From NCBI GenBank assembly GCA_040219355.1, contig JAVJSN010000001.1:68625-132624 (forward strand): 64,000 nucleotides of DNA, given 5' to 3'. Within the stretch, counting starts at the first letter, position 1. The number at the start of each line of letters is the position of its first letter. Under the pieces are notes generated by a model, which worked only from the letters and a program-made list of their open reading frames with translations, did no database searches and had not been told where the DNA came from. Positions 32,241-39,653 of the stretch are shown one piece after another. The position numbers were made by a program, and so were the translations under genes. Origin of the DNA: MH13 sp040219355. GTDB lineage: Bacteria > Pseudomonadota > Alphaproteobacteria > Rhizobiales > MH13.

Positions 32241-35200
32241 GTGGTTCCCAGTTGGCTCGCGCTTGGCGCAGCCCTCATCTACATCAGCGCCTTGTTTTGG
32301 ATTGCCAGCTATGGTGATCGCCGCGCCCTTTCAACGCCGGTTCGCTCGCCTCGACCAACCCTTTATGCGCTGGCCCTGGCGATATACTGCACGAGCTGGA
32401 CCTTTTTTGGCTCAGTTGGTCTGGCGGCCGTCAGCGGGCTCAATTTTCTAACGATCTATATCGGCCCCATCCTGGTGCTGACCCTAGGCGCGCCTCTGCT
32501 GCGGCATATCATTGCCCTGTCAAAGGCTGAGCGTATCACGTCGGTGGCTGACTTCCTGTCGGCACGCTACGGAAAGAATGAACGGGTGGCCGCGCTTGCT
32601 GCGCTGATCGCTGTTGTTGGCGTCATTCCCTACATCGCTCTGCAATTGAAGGCGGTATCAAGCTCGGTGGAGCTGTTCGTCGAAGCGCCCACTGTGCCAC
32701 TCAACCCCACTTTTGTTGCAGATATTGCCTTCATTGTTGCCATGGCGATGGCAGCCTTCGCCGTTCTGTTCGGCACGCGCACGGTGGATACAAGCGAGCA
32801 CCAAGATGGCCTCATGCTGGCGGTGGCCACCGAGTCGGTGGTCAAGCTGGTGGCCTTCATCATTGTCGGCTTCTTCGTCACCTTCGTCATGTTCGATGGG
32901 TTTGGTGATCTGTTCAGCCAGGCGGCGGCCGTCGGTGCATTGGACGTTGTGACAGGGTCGATCAGCGGTGGCTCGTTTATCGCCATGACGCTTTTGAGCG
33001 TGTTTGCGGTGATCTTACTGCCGCGCCAATTCCATATTCTGGTGGTGGAGAACAATCACCCATCTGAGCTCAACCGGGCGCGTTGGTTGTTTCCAGCCTA
33101 CCTGCTGGCGATCAATGTCTTTGTGGTGCCCATCGCGATGGCCGGCCAAGTGCTGCTCAGCGGCCAGGTGGAGCCGGATACTTACGTGCTGCAATTGCCC
33201 ATGAGCGTCGATGCAGGCGCTATCACGTTGATCGGCTTTATAGGTGGTCTGTCAGCGGCCACCGCCATGGTAATCGTCGCCAGCGTGGCGCTTTCGATCA
33301 TGATTTCCAATGATCTTATCATGCCCTTTATCGTTCGACGGCGAGCGGATGGCGCACCCGAAGAACTTGGGCGACTGGTTCTCTACATCCGGCGGGTGGC
33401 GATCTTTGCCATCTTGCTTCTGTCCTATCTTTACTACCGCGCTGCGGCGGGCACGGCGGCACTTGCGGAAATTGGGCTCTTGTCGTTTGCGGCAATTGCG
33501 CAGATGGCACCGGCGTTTTTCATTGGACTGGTCTGGAAACGCGGCACCGCGCGCGGCGCAGTCGCTGGCATGCTGGCCGGGGTTTGCGTCTGGGCCTTCA
33601 CACTGTTGGTCCCCAACCTCATCAAAGCTGGGGCGCTGCCGGCTGATCTCTTGGATGATGGGTTGTTTGGAATCGTGCTCCTGCACCCTGAGCGGCTGTT
33701 CGGCCTTGACTTTGATCCGCTAACCCATGGCGTCTTCTGGAGCCTGGTGGCCAACATCGCGGCTTACTTCATCGTTTCCATCGCGCGCCAACCCGAAGCC
33801 ATCGAGCGACTGCAAGCTCAGGTGTTTGTACCGACTGATCTAACGCCGACTCCGGCGCTGCGCATGTCGCGCACTCGCGTCACCTTTGCCGAGCTGCAAG
33901 GGGTGGTGGCCCGCTATCTGGGTGAACAGCGCACCGACCGGTCGTTCCAGCGTTTTGCCCGAGAACGTGGTGAGCCGATTAAGAACCAAGGCGAAGCGGA
34001 CATTCATGCGCTGCGCTTTGCCGAACAGTTGCTTGCCAGCGCGATCGGCGCGGCGTCGTCTCGCCTGGTGATGACGCTGATGCTACGCCGCCACCAGACA
34101 TCGTCGCGCGAGGCGATGAAACTGCTCGATGAAGCCTCCTCGGCGATCCAGTACAATCGCGACTTGCTGCAAACCGCGCTTGACCAGGTGCGCCAAGGCA
34201 TCAGCGTGTTTGATCGCGACCTTAATCTCATTTGCTGGAACCGGCAGTTCCGCGACCTCCTCAACCTGCCCGCCGAATTTGGCCAGGTGGGCACGTCGCT
34301 GCACACGATCCTGAGGCACAATGCTGAGCGCGGCGCTTTTGGCAAAGGAAGCCCCTCGGGCCAAGTGGCTGAGCGCGTGGAGCGGATGGTTGTGGATATG
34401 TCCACCTTCACCGAAACGCTGCTTCCCTCTGGACTGGTGCTTGAGGTGCGCACCAACCCGATGCCCGACGGCGGCATCGTGACGACCTATACCGACATCA
34501 CGGATCGGGAACGGGCTGCCGAGGAGCTCGCACAGATCAATGAAGAGCTGGAACAGCGCGTGCGCGAGCGCACCGAAGAGCTGACGCGGGTGAACCAGGA
34601 GTTGGAACTGGCACGTCAGGTGGCGGAAAACGCCAACATTTCCAAGACGCGGTTCTTGGCAGCTGCCAGCCACGATATTTTGCAACCGCTCAACGCAGCG
34701 CGGCTTTATGCATCCACGCTCAACGAAACGGAAATGCCGCCGGATGCCACCAAATACGCCGCCAACATTGATCGCTCCCTGGAAGCGGTTGAGGACATTC
34801 TTGGAGCGCTGCTTGATATCTCGCGCCTTGACGCAGGCGCGATGAAGCCCGAGCCGACCGTGTTTGCCGTGCAAGACCTTTTCGAGCAATTGCAGGTTGA
34901 GTTTGGGCCGGCAGCAGCGGAAAAACAGTTGGATCTACGGTTTGTAAAAACCAGTGTGATGGTGCGCTCTGACCGCAAGCTATTGAAGCGTCTTCTGCAA
35001 AATCTTGTGTCGAACGGTGTGAAGTACACACGCACCGGCGGGGTGGCGGTTGGCGTGCGCCGCGACGGCAAAGGCTACCGGGTTGCTGTTTATGACACCG
35101 GCATTGGCATGGGGCGGCGTGAGCAGCGCGAAGTGTTTGATGAGTTCAAGCGCTTGGAGAATGGCGCACGCACGGCAGGCGGTCTTGGGCTCGGCCTATC

Positions 35201-35762
35201 AATTGTTGATCGTATCGCTGGGGTGCTTGGCCTGTCGGTCAGCATCGTCTCCGAGCCAGGGGCCGGCTCCTGCTTCAGTGTGACGATGCCGCATGTGGCA
35301 CGCGCGACCATCGACGCCGCGATGGCCACCCAAAACCAAGCCAGCAGCCGACCGAGCCGCGCCCATCAAACCGATCTGACCGGTGTTGTTGTATGCTGCA
35401 TCGACAATGAACCAACCATTCTTGAAGGCATGAGCGGTTTGCTATCGCGCTGGGGAGCGACCGCGATTACCGGCGCCACGGCAGCCGAAGTTGGTAGGGG
35501 CCTGCAAGCGGGTGGAGTGGAGCCTGAAATGGTGCTCGCTGACTACCATCTGGATGACAGCACGGGCATTGAAGCGGTGAAAGAACTGCGTTGGAAATTT
35601 GGCGCCAGCCTGCCAGCGGCGTTGGTGACAGCGGATCGTTCACCAGAGATGCGAGAACGGGCGCAGGCCGCCGGTATCGCCATCCTCAACAAGCCCGTGA
35701 AACCGGCCGCACTGCGCGCGATGGTGGCGCAGTTCCGTACCGTGCCAGAGGCAGCGGAGTAG
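32241..35762 (+). CDS. SLC5-type hybrid histidine kinase (CrbS/MxtR-like) with C-terminal receiver
   Basis: A 1173-residue membrane sensor. Residues 1-530 form a sodium/solute symporter (SSS) domain of about 13 helices (YALALAIYCTSWTFFGSVGL, AERITSVADFLSARYGK). A PAS domain (FDRDLNLICWNRQFRDLLNL), a short coiled coil and a kinase core follow: His811 in AASHDILQPLNAARLY, ATP-lid YDTGIGM and GLGLGLSIV. The C-terminus is a receiver with Asp1101 in LADYHLDDSTG and Lys in ILNKPVKP. CrbS/MxtR-type kinases control acetyl-CoA synthetase and acetate use through a LuxR-type partner, which is encoded convergently 172 bp away. GTG start with AGGAGGA upstream. Confidence 0.92.
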   Translation: MVPSWLALGAALIYISALFWIASYGDRRALSTPVRSPRPTLYALALAIYCTSWTFFGSVGLAAVSGLNFLTIYIGPILVLTLGAPLLRHIIALSKAERITSVADFLSARYGKNERVAALAALIAVVGVIPYIALQLKAVSSSVELFVEAPTVPLNPTFVADIAFIVAMAMAAFAVLFGTRTVDTSEHQDGLMLAVATESVVKLVAFIIVGFFVTFVMFDGFGDLFSQAAAVGALDVVTGSISGGSFIAMTLLSVFAVILLPRQFHILVVENNHPSELNRARWLFPAYLLAINVFVVPIAMAGQVLLSGQVEPDTYVLQLPMSVDAGAITLIGFIGGLSAATAMVIVASVALSIMISNDLIMPFIVRRRADGAPEELGRLVLYIRRVAIFAILLLSYLYYRAAAGTAALAEIGLLSFAAIAQMAPAFFIGLVWKRGTARGAVAGMLAGVCVWAFTLLVPNLIKAGALPADLLDDGLFGIVLLHPERLFGLDFDPLTHGVFWSLVANIAAYFIVSIARQPEAIERLQAQVFVPTDLTPTPALRMSRTRVTFAELQGVVARYLGEQRTDRSFQRFARERGEPIKNQGEADIHALRFAEQLLASAIGAASSRLVMTLMLRRHQTSSREAMKLLDEASSAIQYNRDLLQTALDQVRQGISVFDRDLNLICWNRQFRDLLNLPAEFGQVGTSLHTILRHNAERGAFGKGSPSGQVAERVERMVVDMSTFTETLLPSGLVLEVRTNPMPDGGIVTTYTDITDRERAAEELAQINEELEQRVRERTEELTRVNQELELARQVAENANISKTRFLAAASHDILQPLNAARLYASTLNETEMPPDATKYAANIDRSLEAVEDILGALLDISRLDAGAMKPEPTVFAVQDLFEQLQVEFGPAAAEKQLDLRFVKTSVMVRSDRKLLKRLLQNLVSNGVKYTRTGGVAVGVRRDGKGYRVAVYDTGIGMGRREQREVFDEFKRLENGARTAGGLGLGLSIVDRIAGVLGLSVSIVSEPGAGSCFSVTMPHVARATIDAAMATQNQASSRPSRAHQTDLTGVVVCCIDNEPTILEGMSGLLSRWGATAITGATAAEVGRGLQAGGVEPEMVLADYHLDDSTGIEAVKELRWKFGASLPAALVTADRSPEMRERAQAAGIAILNKPVKPAALRAMVAQFRTVPEAAE

Positions 35763-35810
35763 TTGCTTCCCGCAATCGACCTTTGGCTGGCAAGGTGCCG
35801 TACCACGAAA

Positions 35811-35919
35811 CGTCACCCTCGCCCTTGTGGCGAGGGTCTATTCCAAAGACCGTGACGGCAAAATCGATATCACGGAACGCGCACAGGTTTGGATCCCCGC
35901 CACATGGGCGAGGATGACG
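35811..35919. repeat. RIME-like rhizobial intergenic palindromic element
   Basis: The outer ends CGTCACCCTCGCCC (35811-35824) and GGGCGAGGATGACG (35906-35919) are inverse with one mismatch. Inside the left end, ACCCTCGCC (35815-35823) pairs with GGCGAGGGT (35829-35837). GTCA(C/T)CCTCG...CGAGGATGAC ends with internal hairpins are the known pattern of Rhizobium-specific intergenic mosaic elements; the match is from memory. It fills the gap between the convergent kinase and regulator genes. Confidence 0.75.
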
Positions 35920-35934
35920 AGCAAACGTTCGCGG

Positions 35935-36612
35935 TTAATGTGCCAGTTCGGCGACGGCTTCCTGCCAATTGCCCATCTCGATCCGAGACGCTGCAATCAC
36001 TGCCTGGGTGCGGCTTTCCACGTTCAGTTTCTGCAAGATCGCCGATACATGCGCCTTCACAGTTGCTTCTGACACACCCAACTCATAGGCAATCTGCTTG
36101 TTGAGCAGGCCTTGGCTTAGCATCATCAATACGCGCACCTGCTGCGGTGTCAGCGAGGAAAGGCGCTTGGCCAGAGCTGCGGCCTCATCATCATCCGGGG
36201 CGTTGGCCAAATCCATATCGGCAGGCGTCCAGATGTTGCCATCCAAAATCGCCTCAATGCCAATCGTGATGTCACCAACAGGAAGGGATTTGGGCATAAA
36301 GCCAGCGGCGCCAAAATCCAAGGCCCGGCGCACGATCGCCTGATCTTCTGTGGCCGACACGATGCAAACCGGCACGCCAGGATATTGCGCCCGCAAATAC
36401 ATGAGGCCTGAAAAACCCCTTACACCTGGCATGTTCAAATCGAGCAAAACCAAGTCAACATCGGCGTCGGTCTGAAGCTGGGCCGTCACCTCGTCAATGT
36501 CACCTGCCTCGGAAACGCGAGCATGTTCAAAACGGGAGGCGACAATGGTTTTAAGTGCATCGCGAAACAGGGGGTGATCATCGGCAATAATGAAGTGGTG
36601 CGTAGAAGCCAT
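35935..36612 (-). CDS. LuxR-type response regulator (CrbR/ErdR-like)
   Basis: A 225-residue NarL/FixJ-class regulator: receiver with IIADDHPLFRDAL, phosphoacceptor Asp58 in LVLLDLNMPGVRG, Lys in FMPKSLP, then an LuxR HTH (LTPQQVRVLMMLSQGLLNKQ ... LGVSEATVKAHVSAILQKLN). Its receiver starts like ErdR/CrbR proteins, and it is encoded tail-to-tail with the SSS hybrid kinase, so the two are probably cognate. Expected targets are acetate or alcohol metabolism genes such as acs, none of which is in the window. Confidence 0.9.
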   Translation of the reverse strand: MASTHHFIIADDHPLFRDALKTIVASRFEHARVSEAGDIDEVTAQLQTDADVDLVLLDLNMPGVRGFSGLMYLRAQYPGVPVCIVSATEDQAIVRRALDFGAAGFMPKSLPVGDITIGIEAILDGNIWTPADMDLANAPDDDEAAALAKRLSSLTPQQVRVLMMLSQGLLNKQIAYELGVSEATVKAHVSAILQKLNVESRTQAVIAASRIEMGNWQEAVAELAH

Positions 36613-36812
36613 GAATGCGCTGCCCTCTTTTTGTAACCCATGCCCAAAAGTTGGGCGGCTTTCGGTTCCGCCACTGAAACCGTTATGGGCATACTCAGGA
36701 TTGTGACAGTTTTTTCAAGTCATATACGCAATTGGTAGGTGTATCCCTTACGAAAAAGCGAGGTTGCCACTGGGTTTTCCAAGCAGGAAAGCGCAAATAC
36801 CAGGCACTCTTG

Positions 36813-37148
36813 TTAAGAGAATCTGCCGGGCAAACGCTGCATGAGCAATGGCCAGCGCAGAACCAGCCACACCATAGCTAAGACATTGCCGAGGAACATC
36901 AACGCGATCACCCAGGCGAAACTGGCCGGACGCGCGCCATCAACCAAAAACACGAACGCGGCGAAGATAAAGAAACCAAGATAGAGGTCGGCCAGGGAAA
37001 CGACGCCCCATGGGTCGTTGATGATGGCGCCGAAGCTCTGCCCGAAATTGGCGTTCAGTGAGGCCCAGACAATCAGGGCTGCCAGGCCCAGGCCCAAAAC
37101 GGCGAAAACAGAACGCCAAAAAAGTGATGGTGAGGAGGGGTTTTCCAC
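36813..37148 (-). CDS. DUF1475-like small membrane protein
   Basis: A 111-residue protein with three membrane helices: WRSVFAVLGLGLAALIVWASL, LADLYLGFFIFAAFVFLVDG and WVIALMFLGNVLAMVWLVLR. The WASLN...PWG..SLADLYLGF pattern and LGN motif match DUF1475. The start was placed at GTG 37148, which has AAAGG nine bases upstream; the frame is open for 61 more codons, but that part overlaps the promoter and start of the divergent hydrolase gene and reads as non-coding. Function unknown. Confidence 0.7.
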   Translation of the reverse strand: MENPSSPSLFWRSVFAVLGLGLAALIVWASLNANFGQSFGAIINDPWGVVSLADLYLGFFIFAAFVFLVDGARPASFAWVIALMFLGNVLAMVWLVLRWPLLMQRLPGRFS

Positions 37149-37235
37149 GGGCCAGGCCTTTTGCAGGTTTTCGTTGGTGCTTGCATTGTCTACGACTGGA
37201 CGCAGAATTGGTTTGCTTTGCCTCCAGGAGTATTC

Positions 37236-38207
37236 ATGCAATCGGCTCTCTTCACCGCCTACAGCGATGCCCATGGTGCAGAGGCTGCCATCAATCCGTT
37301 TGATCCGTCGTTGGTGTTGCCAGAAACCCACGCGCTAAACACTGAGATTTTGGGGAAACTGTCAGCGTTGCCCGATAGCTGGTCGGTGCCGCCACACATG
37401 ATCCGCCGAGCCCGTGCCAAGGGCGAAGGGCCGTTTCCGCTGGAACCGAAACTGGATCACGCCCGCTGGGAAGAGCATGAGGGGGTGCGCCTGCGCATCC
37501 TGGAGCCACAAACCCGCGACACGCGTGGCATTTTTCTGCACATTCACGGCGGCGGCTGGGTTTTCGGCCAAGCTGATTTTCATGACCCGATGTTGGCGCG
37601 TATCGCGGAAGCAACCGGTCTTGCGGCGATCAGTGTGGATTACCGGCTGGCGCCGGAGCACCCTTTTCCTGCCGGGCCAAGCGATTGTTTGGCGGCTGCC
37701 AGCTTTGCCTACGCGCAAGGCGGACCGTTGTTTCTGGGTGGGGAGTCGGCGGGCGCACACCTTTCGCTGCTCACCGCGCTATCGATGCGCGACGCGGGCA
37801 TTGAAACATCCGGTCTTGTTCTCACTGCTGGGTGTTTTGATCTGACCCTTACACCGTCGGTGCGCAGTTGGGGCTCGCAGAAACTGATCCTCAATACGCG
37901 CGATATAGAGATGTTCGTGCATCACTGCGTGCCAGCTTTTATGGACGCCCGTGCGCCGACAATTTCACCTCTTTACGCGCATTTGGATGGCCTGCCGCCC
38001 TGTTTGCTCAGCGTTGGCACCAACGACCCGCTGATCGACGATAGTCTGTTCCTGCATCAACGCCTTCTGGCGGCTGGTGTGCGCAGTGACCTTGCCATCG
38101 CGCCAGGAGGCTGCCACGTGTTCCAGGCTTTTGATTTGCAAATCGCCCGTGAAGCGGAAGCTGCCACCCACAGTTTCCTAAACCGGGTGCTGGATAATGA
38201 TTTATGA
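37236..38207 (+). CDS. Alpha/beta hydrolase of the hormone-sensitive lipase family
   Basis: A 323-residue esterase-like enzyme. The oxyanion-hole motif IHGGGWVFG, the nucleophile Ser171 in GGESAGAHL, the Asp in GTNDPLIDD and the His in GGCHVFQAF complete a type IV (HSL) esterase active site. The substrate is unknown; short-chain acyl esters are usual for the family. A good ribosome-binding site (AGGAG) precedes ATG 37236. The last codons overlap the start of the thioesterase gene (ATGA), so the two are made together. Confidence 0.9.
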   Translation: MQSALFTAYSDAHGAEAAINPFDPSLVLPETHALNTEILGKLSALPDSWSVPPHMIRRARAKGEGPFPLEPKLDHARWEEHEGVRLRILEPQTRDTRGIFLHIHGGGWVFGQADFHDPMLARIAEATGLAAISVDYRLAPEHPFPAGPSDCLAAASFAYAQGGPLFLGGESAGAHLSLLTALSMRDAGIETSGLVLTAGCFDLTLTPSVRSWGSQKLILNTRDIEMFVHHCVPAFMDARAPTISPLYAHLDGLPPCLLSVGTNDPLIDDSLFLHQRLLAAGVRSDLAIAPGGCHVFQAFDLQIAREAEAATHSFLNRVLDNDL

Positions 38208-39082
38208 TCGGCCCTCTTGAGACCATCCGCGACACGGCTAATAGCTGGGAGTGCGATGAAAATGACCATATCAATGTAAAGGCGTACGCCGCGCGCTTTG
38301 ATATCGCTGTGCGCAGCTTTTTGGTGGAAGCCGGTTGGCAGGTACCGCATCGCATTGGTCGTCTGATCCGCTACCACGCTGAGCTGCGCGGCGGCGAGCC
38401 GGTGCACGGCACAACGGGCATGGTGGCGCTAGAGAATGGGCAAGTCGCCTTCGAACACCGGTTGTTTGCGACTCAGCGTGCTGGCACACCACTGAGTGCC
38501 ACAGCACTGGATGTTCTGCCGGACGTCTCACGCGATGATCTTTCGGCCTTTAACTTGCCCTCGCCCAGCGCAGATGCGCTGCCGAAATCAGGCAAGCCCG
38601 CGTTTACCGATATGGTTGATGGGGCAACGCTTGCGGACCTGGCAACGACCTATCGTGGTGTCATTCCGCCAACGGCGTTTGGTGCACCAACGGAGAGCGC
38701 CAATGGTGCGATGCTGCGTGACGAACATCTGGTTGGCATGATTTCAGATGCTGCCACCCACGCATGGGCACTGGCAGGCGCCAATGATGCATGGCTGCGT
38801 GAGCGCGGTTGGGGCCGCGCTGCCGTGCAGCTTCAACTTTCTTACAGCGCCCGACCGACAGCAGGCGATGTGGTTGTGATCAAAACCGGCTTACGGGCGC
38901 GCTCTTCCAAAACCATCAGCTATCGCCATCACGTCGTGAACGCGATGAGCGAGGAACTGATCGCCATTGCTGACATCACCTCGCTGATGCTGAACCTAGA
39001 AACCCGCCGTGCGATGCCGTGGCCGGAAGAAAAGCTTAGCGCGCTGGATTCACAGATCAAGGCGTTTGAAGACGCCTCCTGA
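38204..39082 (+). CDS. Double-hotdog acyl-CoA thioesterase-like protein
   Basis: A 292-residue protein made of two hotdog-type halves. The first half has CDENDHINVKAYAARFD, close to the 4HBT active-site helix motif in which Asp acts on the thioester; the second half (from about residue 150) contains DAATHAWALAGAN and the strand YSARPTAGDVVVIKTGLRAR. It is probably a thioesterase or acyl-ACP-binding protein for aromatic or fatty acyl groups; the substrate is open. The start overlaps the hydrolase stop by 4 bp. Confidence 0.8.
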   Translation: MIGPLETIRDTANSWECDENDHINVKAYAARFDIAVRSFLVEAGWQVPHRIGRLIRYHAELRGGEPVHGTTGMVALENGQVAFEHRLFATQRAGTPLSATALDVLPDVSRDDLSAFNLPSPSADALPKSGKPAFTDMVDGATLADLATTYRGVIPPTAFGAPTESANGAMLRDEHLVGMISDAATHAWALAGANDAWLRERGWGRAAVQLQLSYSARPTAGDVVVIKTGLRARSSKTISYRHHVVNAMSEELIAIADITSLMLNLETRRAMPWPEEKLSALDSQIKAFEDAS

Positions 39083-39087
39083 CAATC

Positions 39088-39573
39088 CTACTGATTGCGT
39101 TGTGCTTCCAAATCTTCACGTAGCCCTTCCACCATACCAAAGAACCGGCGCATTACCTCTTCGGCTGTGTCCATCACCGCGTCCAGCTCTTCATCGGTTG
39201 GCAGGTCGAGGCGTTCGCGCACCGTGCCTGGATCAGGCAGCAAAGAGAGATCATCCTCCCCATTCTGCCCAATGTTCTCCAGCGCTTGCCGTGCGGCCAA
39301 CACCTCTTCTTCCAAACGATCCACCTCGGCATCAAGCCGATTGATCTCAGCTTCGTAAGCCAGCCGATCGTCGGCGGAGAGACGACAAACCCAGCCGTTT
39401 TGCGTATCGTTACATTCGCTAATCTCACCGGTCTGCCGGTCGATACGCAGAACGCCATCCTCCAGTTCCACAATATGGTACCGGTCACCGTTGACCAAAT
39501 TATCGGCCTGCTGGGCGAGCGCTGGCACGACCATCACGCTAACGGTCAGGAGGAAAGCGAGGGTAAGGCGCAT
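39088..39573 (-). CDS. Periplasmic coiled-coil protein
   Basis: A 161-residue exported protein: signal peptide MRLTLAFLLTVSVMVVPALA, a small N-terminal domain with a Cys pair (ISECNDTQNGWVCRL), a coiled coil (YEAEINRLDAEVDRLEEEV) and an acidic helical tail. Similar 'signal peptide + YxxxLEDGVLRIDRxTGxxS' proteins occur in other Rhizobiales without known role. It is convergent with the thioesterase gene (5-bp gap) and divergent from the helicase. Confidence 0.75.
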   Translation of the reverse strand: MRLTLAFLLTVSVMVVPALAQQADNLVNGDRYHIVELEDGVLRIDRQTGEISECNDTQNGWVCRLSADDRLAYEAEINRLDAEVDRLEEEVLAARQALENIGQNGEDDLSLLPDPGTVRERLDLPTDEELDAVMDTAEEVMRRFFGMVEGLREDLEAQRNQ

Positions 39574-39653
39574 GTCAGTATCCCTTGAAGTTCGGCAGGG
39601 TTGATCCCTTTACTTTCATAGCCGCAGGGCAAAGGTATGACCATTGCTCACGA

